Part shown: positions 45,758 through 57,587 of the stretch, piece after piece | How positions within the stretch are numbered: the first letter of the stretch is position 1 | Layout of the letters: the number at the start of each line of letters is the position of its first letter | Assembly (NCBI RefSeq): GCF_008017415.1 | Contig: NZ_VRSV01000002.1 | Span: 682,001-746,000, forward strand | Length of the DNA: 64,000 nt | Source of the DNA: Microbacterium hatanonis | Lineage (GTDB): Bacteria; Actinomycetota; Actinomycetes; Actinomycetales; Microbacteriaceae | Direction of reading: 5' to 3' | Made by a program: the position numbers and the translations under genes | Notes under the pieces: model-generated | Told to the model about the DNA's origin: nothing | The model's input: the letters and a program-made list of their open reading frames with translations, nothing else | Database searches by the model: none

Positions 45758-46591
45758 ATGACATCCCTCGCAGGAAAGACCATTCTCATGTCGGGCGGGA
45801 GCCGTGGCATCGGACTCGCCATCGCACTGCGCGCCGCTCGCGACGGCGCGAACATCGCGATGCTCGCGAAGACCGACACCCCCCACCCGAAGCTCGAGGG
45901 CACGGTGCACACCGCCGCCGCGGCGATCCGCGAGGCCGGCGGCCAGGCGCTGCCGATCGTCGGCGACGTGCGCAACGACGACGACGTCACCGAGGCGGTG
46001 CTGAAGACCCAGGGCGAGTTCGGCGGCATCGACATCGTCGTCAACAACGCGAGCGTCATCGACCTGTCGGGGTCGCTCGACCTGGCGACGAAGAAGTACG
46101 ACCTCATGCAGGGGGTCAACGTGCGCGGCACGTTCCTGCTGTCGCGGTCAGCGATCCCGGTGCTGAGGGATGCCGAGAACCCGCACATCCTGTCACTGTC
46201 GCCGCCGCTGAACGTCACGGCGAAGTGGCTCGGCGCGCACACCGGCTACAGCATGGCGAAGTTCGGCATGACGATGGCCACCCTCGGGATCGCGGCGGAG
46301 TTCGCCGACGACGGGATCGCCGCGAACACCCTCTGGCCGCGCACGACGATCGCGACCGCCGCGGTGCAGAACATCCTCGGCGGCGATCGGATCATGGCCG
46401 CCAGCCGCACGCCCGAGATCTACGCCGACGCCGCGTACGAGGTGCTGACGACCCCGTCGCGCGAGCGCACCGGGCAGACGCTCATCGTCGAGGATGTGCT
46501 CGAAGCCGCCGGCGTCTCCGACTTCGCCCGGTACGCGGCGGTGCCGGGAACGCCCGACTCGGCGCTGTTCCCCGACATCTTCCTCGACTGA
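45758..46591 (+). CDS. HSDL2-like short-chain dehydrogenase
   Basis: A 277-residue SDR. TILMSGGSRGIGLAIALRAARDGANIAMLAKT is the NADP loop; NNASVIDLSGSLDLATKKYDLMQGVNVRG and HILSLSPPLN are marks of the hydroxysteroid-dehydrogenase-like 2 (HSDL2) group, as is GYSMAKFGM with the catalytic Tyr and Lys. The SCP2 domain of eukaryotic HSDL2 is absent. The substrate is probably an acyl or fatty-alcohol derivative; it is co-directional with the acyl-CoA genes before it. A GGAGAG ribosome site precedes the ATG. Confidence 0.87.
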   Translation: MTSLAGKTILMSGGSRGIGLAIALRAARDGANIAMLAKTDTPHPKLEGTVHTAAAAIREAGGQALPIVGDVRNDDDVTEAVLKTQGEFGGIDIVVNNASVIDLSGSLDLATKKYDLMQGVNVRGTFLLSRSAIPVLRDAENPHILSLSPPLNVTAKWLGAHTGYSMAKFGMTMATLGIAAEFADDGIAANTLWPRTTIATAAVQNILGGDRIMAASRTPEIYADAAYEVLTTPSRERTGQTLIVEDVLEAAGVSDFARYAAVPGTPDSALFPDIFLD

Positions 46592-46631
46592 CGCTGCACA
46601 GCCCCGACGCCGCCGGCGCCCCGCTGCCACC

Positions 46632-46700
46632 GCGAGACGTCAACCGGGCTGCGAGACTTCCGCCGAGCGGAGCAGTCTCGTCGCCGGGATGACGTCTCGC
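46632..46700. repeat. family A palindromic element, copy 4
   Basis: Outer arms GCGAGACGTCA / TGACGTCTCGC are a perfect 11-base match; the inner stem is GCGAGACT / AGTCTCGT-like with CCGAGCGG in the loop. It lies in the 160-base gap between the SDR gene and the DUF4407 gene. It shares its outer arms exactly with the other family A copies but has diverged inside. Confidence 0.65.
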
Positions 46701-46739
46701 GTTCTCTCGGCGCCGATCTGACGTTCAGGATCAAGCTCC

Positions 46740-46745
46740 TACTCT
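46740..46745 (+). promoter_or_regulatory. -10 element, leaderless DUF4407 gene
   Basis: TACTCT, 6 bases before ATG 46752. Confidence 0.55.
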
Positions 46746-46751
46746 GTACGG

Positions 46752-48200
46752 ATGTCTTTCTCCGCCCATCGACCGGGCAGCTACGGCTCCGACGGTCGAA
46801 TCGAGTTCGCCGCGCACGACGACAGCGAGCCGCAGTATCTCGGTGATGTGCGCGAGACCCCCGGGCGCTACGACGAGCAGACCGGTCGATCCGAGCCGGT
46901 CGCCGACGGCGAGGAGCCGGAACCCGAGGCGCTCCCGGTCGAGGGTCAGCCCGCCCCCCAAGCGCGTCGCCGCTTGACGCTTCGACGGCGGCGTATGCCG
47001 TGGGGCCGTCGGCTGGCGGTGCTCGGCGGTGCCGACGGTGCGGTGCTCGACGACGTGCCGGAGGAGACGCCGCGATTCGTGCAGATGTTCTTCGTGCTGG
47101 CCGGCACCGCTCTGGTGTCGGCGCTGTCGATGCTGTTCGCGCTCATCACCGGGGTGCGCATCTCGGTGTGGCTTGCCGCGCCGCTCGCCATCGTCTGGGC
47201 GCTGATCATCTTCAATCTCGACCGGTTCCTCACCTCGAGCATGCGCTCGACCCGCAATTTCTGGCGGTTGCTGGCGATTGCCGTGCCGCGCGTGGTGATG
47301 GCCGCTCTCATCGGGATCGTCGTCGCCGAGCCGCTCGTGCTGCAGGTGTTCCAGAACGACATCGCGCGGGAGGTCACCTCGACCAACGTCTCGCAGGCGC
47401 TGTCGGACCAGGATGCCGTGGCCGGCGGTCCCGAGAAGCAGGCGCTCGACGCGGCGTCCGCGCGCGTGAGCGCGTTGGAGGACCAGGCTGCCACGGGCAT
47501 CGTCGCCGGAACCTCGTCTACTTCGGCCGAAGCGGCCGCCGCCCAGCAGAGCGTCGACCAGCTGAATGCCCAGCTCGCCGCGCAGCAGGCCGTCATCGAC
47601 CAGGCCCGGGCTCTGTACCAGTGCGAGTTGACCGGCGTGGGTGCAGGCACCGTCCCCGGGTGCACCGGTGTGAGCGGAGACGGCGCGAGCTCCGCCGCTG
47701 CTGAGGCGCAGCTGGCGGGCGCGCAGGCGTCGTACGACGGTCTCGCCGCCGAACTGCAGCAGGCCACTGCCACCCTGAGCGCGGCGAACGCGGCCGGGAC
47801 GAGCGCCGCGGCCGAATCGGCCGAGACGAACAAGCAGCGGGCCCGAGACGAATTGACCTCCGCGCGAACGCAATACGAGGCCGCTCTGGCCGCCTACGAC
47901 GAGCGCGCGGCGGCCGTGGCGGGAGGCAATGCCCAGGCGCAGGGGATCCTCAGCCAGATCGGGGCGCTCGAGCGACTCTCGCAGCGCGAGCCGGTGCTGG
48001 CCTGGGCTCACTGGCTGATCGCCGGGCTGTTCTTCATGATCGAACTGCTGCCCGTGCTCGTGAAGGTGCTCACCAGCTTCGGCGATCCGTCGGTGTACGA
48101 GAAGGCCGACGCATTGCGGCGGCAGGTCGCGCTGGACCGCGTGACCGCCCGCACCTGGCGGGCTCGTGCGGCGATCGCCACCGCGCGCGACGCGCCCTGA
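46752..48200 (+). CDS. DUF4407 membrane protein
   Basis: A 482-residue protein matching the DUF4407 layout: a cytoplasmic N-terminus (about 110 residues), three close membrane helices (FVQMFFVLAGTALVSALSMLFALI, VWLAAPLAIVWALIIFNLDRFL, VPRVVMAALIGIVVAEPLVLQVF), a long extracytoplasmic helical domain with an isolated Cys pair about 15 residues apart (YQCEL and PGCTG, about 298 and 313), and a last helix (WLIAGLFFMIELLPVLVKVL). The NLDRFLTSS and FFMIELLPVLVK phrases are characteristic. Function unknown. Stand-alone gene. Confidence 0.85.
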   Translation: MSFSAHRPGSYGSDGRIEFAAHDDSEPQYLGDVRETPGRYDEQTGRSEPVADGEEPEPEALPVEGQPAPQARRRLTLRRRRMPWGRRLAVLGGADGAVLDDVPEETPRFVQMFFVLAGTALVSALSMLFALITGVRISVWLAAPLAIVWALIIFNLDRFLTSSMRSTRNFWRLLAIAVPRVVMAALIGIVVAEPLVLQVFQNDIAREVTSTNVSQALSDQDAVAGGPEKQALDAASARVSALEDQAATGIVAGTSSTSAEAAAAQQSVDQLNAQLAAQQAVIDQARALYQCELTGVGAGTVPGCTGVSGDGASSAAAEAQLAGAQASYDGLAAELQQATATLSAANAAGTSAAAESAETNKQRARDELTSARTQYEAALAAYDERAAAVAGGNAQAQGILSQIGALERLSQREPVLAWAHWLIAGLFFMIELLPVLVKVLTSFGDPSVYEKADALRRQVALDRVTARTWRARAAIATARDAP

Positions 48201-48229
48201 GCGCATCCGACCGGGTACGAGCCCGCTCA

Positions 48230-48258
48230 CCGACCTCGTCGAAATGCCCCGAGGTCGG
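48230..48258. terminator. hairpin between DUF4407 gene and HAD gene
   Basis: CCGACCTCG (48230-48238) and CGAGGTCGG (48250-48258) form a perfect 9-base stem with an 11-base loop, placed between two convergent stops; probably a bidirectional terminator. Confidence 0.6.
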
Positions 48259-48259
48259 G

Positions 48260-49099
48260 TCAGATCAGGCCGTGGCGCGCGAAGGCGGTGTGCACGCCGT
48301 CGTCGTGGACGCTCGTGGTCACCTCGTCGGCATAGCTCTTGACGGTGTCGTCGGCGTTGCCCATCGCGATTCCGACGCCGCACACCTGCAGCATCTCGAG
48401 GTCGTTGTAGCTGTCGCCGATGCCGATGGCGTCGTCGAGGGTCATGCCGAGCTGCGCGACGAGCTCGGCGATGGCCGCGCCCTTGTTGACGCCGTGCAGG
48501 CTGACCTCGCCGCCGGACCCTCCGAGGTAGGGGATCGTGCCGGTGATCACGTGGAAGCGGTCTCCGAGTCCGTCGCGCACGACGGTGAAGGTGTCGGGGT
48601 GCGAGCCCGCGAAGGTCGCCTTCGCGATCGCGCCGGCGGGAGCGGGGCCCCGGTACGCCATGCGCGTCTCGACCCGGGCGAGAGCGGCGGCCGCGGCCGG
48701 ATCGTCGGCGCCGGCCTCTGCGCCGTCGAAGATCGGGCGCACGCGGGCGAGGATGCCCGGACTCGGGTAGATGTCGTCGTAGGCCTGCAGGATGTACTCG
48801 ACGTCGTGGGCCTCGAAGAACGAGATGAGCTGCTCCTGGTCGGCCGGGGGCATCAGGTGCTGCGCGACGTGATCGTCCCCGCGGTCGGTGAAGCCGCCGC
48901 CGGCAGAGATCACGCCGTCGAAGCCGATCGCGGTCACGTGATCGGGGATCTCGGCCCGGGCGCGGCCGGTGCACAGGTACACGAGGTGGCCGCGGGCGCG
49001 GGCGCCGCGCACCGCCTCGATCGCCGAGGGGGCGAGGCGCTGCTGGTGGTCGATGAGGGTTCCGTCCACGTCGAGGAACGCGATGCGGCGAGACGTCAT
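48260..49099 (-). CDS. HAD-family phosphatase (Cof type)
   Basis: A 279-residue Cof-subfamily hydrolase. Motif I is FLDVDGTLID (nucleophile Asp about 10), motif II STGR-like in LCTGRARAEI, motif III Lys in GVNKGAAIAEL, and motif IV IGIGDSYNDLEML. The C2B cap lies between motifs II and III. Such enzymes dephosphorylate sugar phosphates, phosphorylated cofactors or nucleotides; being on the same strand after the beta-glucoside operon, it may act on a sugar phosphate. The ATG at 49099 places motif I at the usual distance; an upstream extension is not supported. Confidence 0.87.
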   Translation of the reverse strand: MTSRRIAFLDVDGTLIDHQQRLAPSAIEAVRGARARGHLVYLCTGRARAEIPDHVTAIGFDGVISAGGGFTDRGDDHVAQHLMPPADQEQLISFFEAHDVEYILQAYDDIYPSPGILARVRPIFDGAEAGADDPAAAAALARVETRMAYRGPAPAGAIAKATFAGSHPDTFTVVRDGLGDRFHVITGTIPYLGGSGGEVSLHGVNKGAAIAELVAQLGMTLDDAIGIGDSYNDLEMLQVCGVGIAMGNADDTVKSYADEVTTSVHDDGVHTAFARHGLI

Positions 49100-49126
49100 G
49101 GTGTGGTGCTTTCCGGAAGGGGCGCC

Positions 49127-49156
49127 GTCGGGGGGATGCTGCAGCATCCCCCCGAC
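49127..49156. terminator. perfect 30-bp palindrome after bglA
   Basis: GTCGGGGGGATGCTG followed directly by its exact complement CAGCATCCCCCCGAC; as RNA it would fold with a minimal loop. It lies between bglA and the downstream HAD gene and likely ends the beta-glucoside operon. It contains both orientations of the over-represented GGATGCTGC 9-mer. Confidence 0.65.
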
Positions 49157-49181
49157 GATCGTCGGCACGGGTCTGGCGAGG

Positions 49182-52645
<3,464 letters not shown>

Positions 52646-52651
<6 letters not shown>

Positions 52652-52675
52652 TGCCCGCTGACGCGGTAACAATCC
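52646..52675 (-). promoter_or_regulatory. RAT site (ribonucleic antiterminator) for LicT
   Basis: Minus-strand sequence GGATTGTTACCGC...GCGGGCAAAACC closely matches the RAT consensus of the BglG/LicT family (GGATTGTTACTG...GCAGGCAAAACC). It overlaps the left arm of the terminator. When LicT binds, the terminator cannot form and bglF is transcribed. Confidence 0.92.
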
Positions 52676-52682
52676 TTTGCTT

Positions 52683-52706
52683 CCGCGAGGCACCTACGCC
52701 TCGCGG
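52683..52706 (-). terminator. hairpin after licT
   Basis: CCGCGAGGC (52683-52691) and GCCTCGCGG (52698-52706) form a perfect 9-base stem with a 6-base loop, just after the licT stop and before the RAT. No T-tract follows. It may separate licT from the bgl leader or punctuate a joint transcript. Confidence 0.5.
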
Positions 52707-52709
52707 AGA

Positions 52710-53609
52710 TCACGGTACCACAGCCTCCGGCCCGTCGTCGCCCGACAATTGGGTGGCCAGACGCTCGACGTGGACGATGAGGTACAGCAGTTCCTCGTCG
52801 GTCAGTTCGGACTCCGTCGCGGCCAGGACATAGCCCTTCACGCCCACCGCGATCGCGTAGGAGCGGGGGTAGCGCTGCTTGGCGAACTCGAAGAACGAGG
52901 TGTCGCTGCCGCGGAGCATCGAGCGCGAGACGAGCCGCTGCAGGAGGAACTGCACGTGCAGCACGAAGCGGGCGTAGTCGGGGCTCTCGACGTCGAGTTC
53001 GACCCCGAGACCGCTCTCGACCGTGGCGACGACGTGCTGCACGCGGCGGAAGAGCAGCGCCGCCGTGCCGTTGGGCTCGTCTCGCGTGGCGTTGAGCAGG
53101 TGCATCGTGAGGAACACCGATTCCTCGGCGGGCAGCTCACGCTCGAGCGAGGCGCTGATGGCGACCGCCATCCGCTCGGCCGCGGCGAACTCCTGGGGGT
53201 GGAGCACCCGCAGTTCCGGCATCGAGGTGGTGGGGATGCGGATGCCCTGATCGAGCCGCTCGATCACGTACTGGATGTGATCGATCACGGCCAGCGGCAG
53301 GCGTCGGCCGAGGTCTCGTTGCAGCATCCGCTCCGCCTCGTCGACCGCGGACGTGACGGCTTCGACGATCGCATAGGGGACGTCGGTGAGCAGTCGTCGC
53401 GCGCGATCGCCGTCGGCGCCGTCGTCGAGCACGAAGGTCTTCTCGACCTTCGCCGGGTCGACGGTGTCGGTGGGCTTCAGCTGGAAGCCGAGACCCCGGC
53501 CCATGAGGATGCGCTCGCGGCCCGACTCGTCGATCGAGACGACCACGTTGTTGTTGAGCACTTTGTGCACAACCGTCCCCGCACGCGATGCGCCGCGCTC
53601 CGCCGCCAT
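52710..53609 (-). CDS. licT: BglG/LicT-family transcription antiterminator
   Basis: A 299-residue antiterminator. The RNA-binding CAT domain is N-terminal ([32 protein letters not shown]), followed by two PTS regulation domains with the phosphorylatable histidines in [38 protein letters not shown] and [12 protein letters not shown]. Without substrate, BglF phosphorylates PRD1 and keeps it inactive; with substrate it dimerises and binds the RAT site downstream. The ATG at 53609 lies 7 bases after TAGACT; about 14 residues precede the usual CAT start. Confidence 0.93.
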   Translation of the reverse strand: MAAERGASRAGTVVHKVLNNNVVVSIDESGRERILMGRGLGFQLKPTDTVDPAKVEKTFVLDDGADGDRARRLLTDVPYAIVEAVTSAVDEAERMLQRDLGRRLPLAVIDHIQYVIERLDQGIRIPTTSMPELRVLHPQEFAAAERMAVAISASLERELPAEESVFLTMHLLNATRDEPNGTAALLFRRVQHVVATVESGLGVELDVESPDYARFVLHVQFLLQRLVSRSMLRGSDTSFFEFAKQRYPRSYAIAVGVKGYVLAATESELTDEELLYLIVHVERLATQLSGDDGPEAVVP

Positions 53610-53616
53610 GGGGGGA

Positions 53617-53622
53617 AGTCTA
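53617..53622 (-). promoter_or_regulatory. -10 element, leaderless licT
   Basis: TAGACT on the minus strand, 7 bases before the ATG at 53609. A leaderless licT would have no RAT of its own, unlike E. coli bglG. Confidence 0.5.
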
Positions 53623-53658
53623 GGGCTCCGCTCTCGCCGTTCCCTCAGAGCGGTCCCG

Positions 53659-53664
53659 TACCCT
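53659..53664 (+). promoter_or_regulatory. -10 element, leaderless rlmN
   Basis: TACCCT, 6 bases before ATG 53671. Confidence 0.55.
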
Positions 53665-53670
53665 GGGACG

Positions 53671-54912
53671 ATGACCACTCAGCCTCCCGTGCGCACCACG
53701 AAACCCCGCCAGGTGCGCCCGGCGACGGAGGGCTGGTCGCAGAAGAAGGACGAGACCGGTCGTCCGCTCCTGCAGTTCGCGAGCCCGAAGCGCGGCAAAC
53801 CCCCCGTGCACCTCGCCGACCTGACCGCCGACGAGCGCGTCGCGAAGGTGAAGGAGCTCGGCATGCCCGGGTTCCGTGCGAAGCAGCTCGAGAAGCACTA
53901 CTTCCAGCACTACACGAGCGATCCCGCGCTCATGACCGACCTGCCCGCAGCCGGTCGCGATGAGCTCGTCGCCGGCATGCTGCCGCCGTTGCTGACCGAG
54001 GTGAAGCGCCTCGAGACCGACCGCGGGGACACGATCAAGTTCCTGTGGAAGCTGCACGACGGCGCTCTCGTCGAGTCGGTGCTCATGCGCTACCCGGGCC
54101 GCATCACGCTCTGCGTCTCGTCGCAGGCCGGGTGCGGCATGAACTGCCCGTTCTGCGCGACCGGTCAGGCCGGTCTCACCCGCAACATGTCGGCGGCCGA
54201 GATCGTCGAGCAGATCGTGCGCGCCAACCGGCTCATCGCCGATGGCGGCCTCGGCGGCAAGAAGAAGGACGACCATTCCGCCGATCGGGTGTCGAACATC
54301 GTCTTCATGGGTATGGGCGAGCCGCTCGCCAACTACGCACGGGTCATGCAGGCCGTACGCGTCATGGTCGACAAGGATCACGGCCTCGGCATGAGCGCCC
54401 GTGGCATCACGGTGTCGACCGTCGGCCTGGTGCCCGCGATCACGAAGCTCTCGAACGAAGACATCCCCGTCACGTTCGCGCTCTCGCTGCACGCGCCCGA
54501 CGACGTGCTGCGCGACGAGCTCATCCCGGTGAATTCGCGCTGGAAGGTCGACGAGGCGCTCGACGCGGCGCGCGACTACTTCGACAAGACCGGCCGGCGC
54601 GTCTCCATCGAGTACGCGCTCATCAAGGACATGAACGACCACGCCTGGCGTGCCGACCTCCTCGCTGAGAAGCTCAACGCCCGCGGTCGCGGCTGGGTGC
54701 ACGTGAACCCGATTCCGTTGAACCCCACGCCCGGTTCGATCTGGACGGCGTCGGAGGTGCCCGTGCAGAACGAGTTCGTGCGCCGCCTCAACGACGCCGG
54801 CATCCCGACGACACTCCGCGACACCCGTGGCAAGGAGATCGACGGCGCCTGCGGGCAGCTCGTCGCCACCGAAGACGACCAGGTCGCCGCCGACGCGACT
54901 CCCGTCGCCTGA
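53671..54912 (+). CDS. rlmN: 23S rRNA / tRNA (adenine-C2) methyltransferase
   Basis: A 413-residue radical-SAM methyltransferase that makes m2A2503 in 23S rRNA and m2A37 in some tRNAs. The cluster motif is [15 protein letters not shown]; the second methylatable Cys is in EIDGACGQL near the C-terminus; [24 protein letters not shown] and [20 protein letters not shown] are characteristic. An unusual insertion, [18 protein letters not shown], follows the [12 protein letters not shown] helix, as in other Actinobacteria. Start fixed by the TACCCT spacing and by the residues before [11 protein letters not shown]. Confidence 0.95.
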   Translation: MTTQPPVRTTKPRQVRPATEGWSQKKDETGRPLLQFASPKRGKPPVHLADLTADERVAKVKELGMPGFRAKQLEKHYFQHYTSDPALMTDLPAAGRDELVAGMLPPLLTEVKRLETDRGDTIKFLWKLHDGALVESVLMRYPGRITLCVSSQAGCGMNCPFCATGQAGLTRNMSAAEIVEQIVRANRLIADGGLGGKKKDDHSADRVSNIVFMGMGEPLANYARVMQAVRVMVDKDHGLGMSARGITVSTVGLVPAITKLSNEDIPVTFALSLHAPDDVLRDELIPVNSRWKVDEALDAARDYFDKTGRRVSIEYALIKDMNDHAWRADLLAEKLNARGRGWVHVNPIPLNPTPGSIWTASEVPVQNEFVRRLNDAGIPTTLRDTRGKEIDGACGQLVATEDDQVAADATPVA

Positions 54913-54923
54913 CCTCTTCCCCG

Positions 54924-55670
54924 ATGCGCACCGCGGGGGTCGACCTCGCCGCCGAGAGCACCAGGACGGCGCTGGCGGTCGTGGAATGGGGCGGGACGGA
55001 TGCGGCACTGACGCAGCTGTCGGTCGGTGTCTCCGACGACGCCGTCGTCGACGCATCCGCCGGCGTCGACAAGATCGGGATCGACTGCGCATTCGGGTGG
55101 CCCGACGACTTCGTGGCATTCCTCGTCGCGCACTCCGTCCCGGCCACGGCTCCGGCCGTCGACGGGGGCATGGACTGGCGGCGCACGCTCGCGTACCGCG
55201 AGACCGACCGCGTCGCGCGGCGGGTCACGGGGCGGTGGCCGTTGAGCGTGTCCACCGACCGGCTCGGGCTCACCGCGATGCGGTGCGCGGGGCTGCTCGG
55301 ACGGCTGCGCGACGCCGGGCGCGATGTCGACCGGTCGGGCGGCGGAGACGTCGCCGAGGTCTACCCCGGGGCGAGTCTGCGGCTCTGGGGGTTCGACACG
55401 ACGGGGTATCGCACCGATCCCGACGTGCGGGAGCGGCTTCTCGCGCGGGTGGTCGAGACGGCCCCGTGGCTCGACCTCCGAGGCCACGCCGACGCCCTCG
55501 TGCGCTCGGGCGACGCGTTCGATGCCGTCGTCGCGGCGCTCGCCGCGCGGGGCGCCGCCCTCGGCCGGTACGCGCCTCCCGAACCCGCGCAGCTCGAGCG
55601 CGCTCGGCGCGAGGGGTGGATCGCGCTGCCGACCGGCGCGCTCGCCGACCTCGTGGCGTCGCGGGGGTAG
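54924..55670 (+). CDS. DUF429 protein (predicted nuclease)
   Basis: A 248-residue DUF429 protein with an RNase H-like fold. The first strand is TAGVDLAAESTRTALAVVEW, with the acidic residue expected at a catalytic site; KIGIDCAFGWP is the second acidic strand, and DVAEVYPGASLRLWG and SGDAFDAVVAALAARG follow in the family order. A nuclease role is predicted from fold only. It starts 11 bases after rlmN and is probably co-transcribed with it. Its TAG stop is part of a family B repeat. Confidence 0.82.
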   Translation: MRTAGVDLAAESTRTALAVVEWGGTDAALTQLSVGVSDDAVVDASAGVDKIGIDCAFGWPDDFVAFLVAHSVPATAPAVDGGMDWRRTLAYRETDRVARRVTGRWPLSVSTDRLGLTAMRCAGLLGRLRDAGRDVDRSGGGDVAEVYPGASLRLWGFDTTGYRTDPDVRERLLARVVETAPWLDLRGHADALVRSGDAFDAVVAALAARGAALGRYAPPEPAQLERARREGWIALPTGALADLVASRG

Positions 55671-55731
55671 GAGATGGTGCGAGGGGAGGCCGATCGGCGG
55701 CGGATCGGCCTACGCCGACGCCTTCTCCTAC
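55667..55731. repeat. family B palindromic element, copy 2
   Basis: Outer arms GTAGGAGA / TCTCCTAC, inner arms GGCCGATC / GATCGGCC. It matches the copy at 6036-6104 in arms, length and loop (both carry CCTACGCCG...CTTCTCCTACG). As there, the stop codon of the adjacent gene is the TAG in the element's arm. The rest of the 159-base gap before the ABC genes holds an inverted pair of GGATGCTGC / GCAGCATCC at 55768 and about 55801. Confidence 0.7.
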
Positions 55732-55829
55732 GTGGGACGCACGCCGGCGACGGCTCGGCAGGGCAACGGATGCTGCGGACCTGCCCGTGAGAGTGGTGCG
55801 CAGCATCCGTTCACGGCATCCTCGAAGAC

Positions 55830-56702
55830 ATGACCGAATCCGTCGTCGAGGTGTCCGACCTCACCAAGACCTATCGCGGGGGATTCGAGGCGCTCAAGGG
55901 CATCAGCTTCGAGATCCATCGCGGTGAGACCTTCGCGCTGCTCGGCCCGAACGGGGCGGGCAAGAGCACCGCGATCGAGATCCTCGAGGGCTACCGCAAC
56001 CGCAGCGGCGGAACGGTGTCGGTGCTCGGCGTCGACCCCCACCACGCCACGCTGGAGTGGAAGTCGCGCCTGGGGATCGTGCTGCAGAACACCGGCGAGG
56101 CCCCGACCGCCTCGGTGAAGGAGCTGCTCACGCACTTCGCGGGCTTCTATCCGCGTGCCCGTCGTGTCGACGAGGTGATCGCCGCGGTCGGTCTGACCGA
56201 GAAGGCCAAGACGCCCGTCCGCAAGCTCTCGGGCGGCCAACGTCGACGCGTCGATGTCGCGCTCGGCATCATCGGGCAGCCCGACCTGCTGTTCCTCGAC
56301 GAGCCCACGACCGGGTTCGACCCCGAGGCGCGGCGGCAGTTCTGGGATCTCATCCGGGGGCTGCAGGGGGAGGGCACCACGATCCTGCTCACCACGCACT
56401 ACCTCGACGAGGCGGCCGAGCTGTCGCAGCGCGCGGCCATCCTCGTCGGTGGCGAACTCGCCTCGATCGGGCCGATCGACGAGCTCGGCGGGCCCGCGTC
56501 GCGTGTGCCGGTGGTGCGCTGGCGCCAGGACGGCGTCGCCCATCAGGAACGGACGTCGAGCCCCGGGGAGTACGTCGCGCGTCTCGTGGCAGAGTCCGGC
56601 CGCGAACCCGAGGGTCTCGAGGTGGTGCGTCCGAGCCTGGAGGACATCTACCTCTCGTTCGTCGATCCGGCGGCCGCATCGACCGAGGAGGTCCCGGCGT
56701 GA
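55830..56702 (+). CDS. ABC-2-type exporter ATPase
   Basis: A 290-residue ATPase. Walker A is GPNGAGKST, the Q-loop LGIVLQNTGEAP, the signature LSGGQRRRVDVA, Walker B LLFLDEPTTGFD, and the switch His LTTHYLDEAAEL. The Phe in place of Leu in TTGFD and the short C-terminal domain (about 220-290) suggest a CcmA/NatA-like exporter rather than DrrA. CATCCT 7 bases before the ATG is a weak -10. Coupled to the following permease by a GTGA overlap. Cargo unknown. Confidence 0.9.
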   Translation: MTESVVEVSDLTKTYRGGFEALKGISFEIHRGETFALLGPNGAGKSTAIEILEGYRNRSGGTVSVLGVDPHHATLEWKSRLGIVLQNTGEAPTASVKELLTHFAGFYPRARRVDEVIAAVGLTEKAKTPVRKLSGGQRRRVDVALGIIGQPDLLFLDEPTTGFDPEARRQFWDLIRGLQGEGTTILLTTHYLDEAAELSQRAAILVGGELASIGPIDELGGPASRVPVVRWRQDGVAHQERTSSPGEYVARLVAESGREPEGLEVVRPSLEDIYLSFVDPAAASTEEVPA

Positions 56703-57553
56703 GCGCCTCGCTGTCGACGCCGAACCGCACCGGCGTGGGGTCGTTCGGGATCGGGCGCACGCTGCGCCTCGGCCTCTCGCGCGTCGCCTACGAGGTGAGG
56801 TCGTATTTCCGGCAGGGCGACTCGGTCTTCTTCACGTTCCTGTTCCCGGTGCTGTTCCTGCTCATCTTCGCGGTGGCCTTCAGCTCCGCGACGTTCGGGC
56901 CGCCCGGCGGCGAGATCTCGTCGGCCGCCTACTACCTGCCGGGCATGCTCGCCGCGGGACTGCTGCTCTCGGGCCTGCAGAACCTCGCGATCGACATCGC
57001 GATGGAGCGCAGCGACGGATCGCTCAAGCGCCTGGGCGGAACGCCGCTGTCGCCGGTGTCGTACTTCATGGGCAAGCTCGGTCAGGTGCTGGTCACGGGG
57101 TTCCTGCAGGCCGCCCTCCTCATCGCGATCGCCGGGATCTTCTTCGGCGTGGCGCTGCCGACCGACCCGCAGCGGTGGCTGACCTTCGCGTGGGTGTTCC
57201 TGCTCGGCGTCACCACGTGCGCGATCCTCGGCATCGGCCTCAGCGCCCTCCCGCGCACCGGGCGCAGCGCCTCGGCGGTGGTCATCCCGATCGTGCTGGT
57301 GCTGCAGTTCATCTCGGGCATCTTCATCCAGTTCTCGGTGCTGCCCGAGTGGCTGCAGAACGTGGCCAGCATCTTCCCGTTGAAGTGGCTGGCGCAGGGC
57401 ATGCGTTCGGTCTTCCTGCCCGAGGCGTTCGCCGCCGATGAGCCGGGCGGCACCTGGCAGCACGGACTCACCCTGGGGGTGACGCTCATCTGGCTCGTCG
57501 TGGGCCTGATCCTCGTGCGCGTCACCTTCCGCTGGATCCGCAAGGACAGCTGA
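56699..57553 (+). CDS. ABC-2-type exporter permease
   Basis: A 284-residue membrane subunit with about six hydrophobic helices (for example SVFFTFLFPVLFLLIFAVAFS, YYLPGMLAAGLLLSGLQNLAI, LVTGFLQAALLIAIAGIFFG, LTFAWVFLLGVTTCAILGIGLSAL, AVVIPIVLVLQFISGIFIQF, LTLGVTLIWLVVGLILV). The phrases ERSDGSLKRLGGTPLSP and FPLKWLAQGMRSVFLPE are typical of ABC2_membrane proteins. GTG start overlapping the ATPase stop. Confidence 0.88.
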   Translation: MSASLSTPNRTGVGSFGIGRTLRLGLSRVAYEVRSYFRQGDSVFFTFLFPVLFLLIFAVAFSSATFGPPGGEISSAAYYLPGMLAAGLLLSGLQNLAIDIAMERSDGSLKRLGGTPLSPVSYFMGKLGQVLVTGFLQAALLIAIAGIFFGVALPTDPQRWLTFAWVFLLGVTTCAILGIGLSALPRTGRSASAVVIPIVLVLQFISGIFIQFSVLPEWLQNVASIFPLKWLAQGMRSVFLPEAFAADEPGGTWQHGLTLGVTLIWLVVGLILVRVTFRWIRKDS

Positions 57554-57587
57554 GGAGCGCCCCGGCACGGGTATCCGCGCGCGGCGG

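Noticed and set aside
49100-49168. Longer start for the HAD phosphatase
   Set aside because: The extension would translate the 30-bp palindrome; motif I sits at the normal distance from the ATG at 49099.
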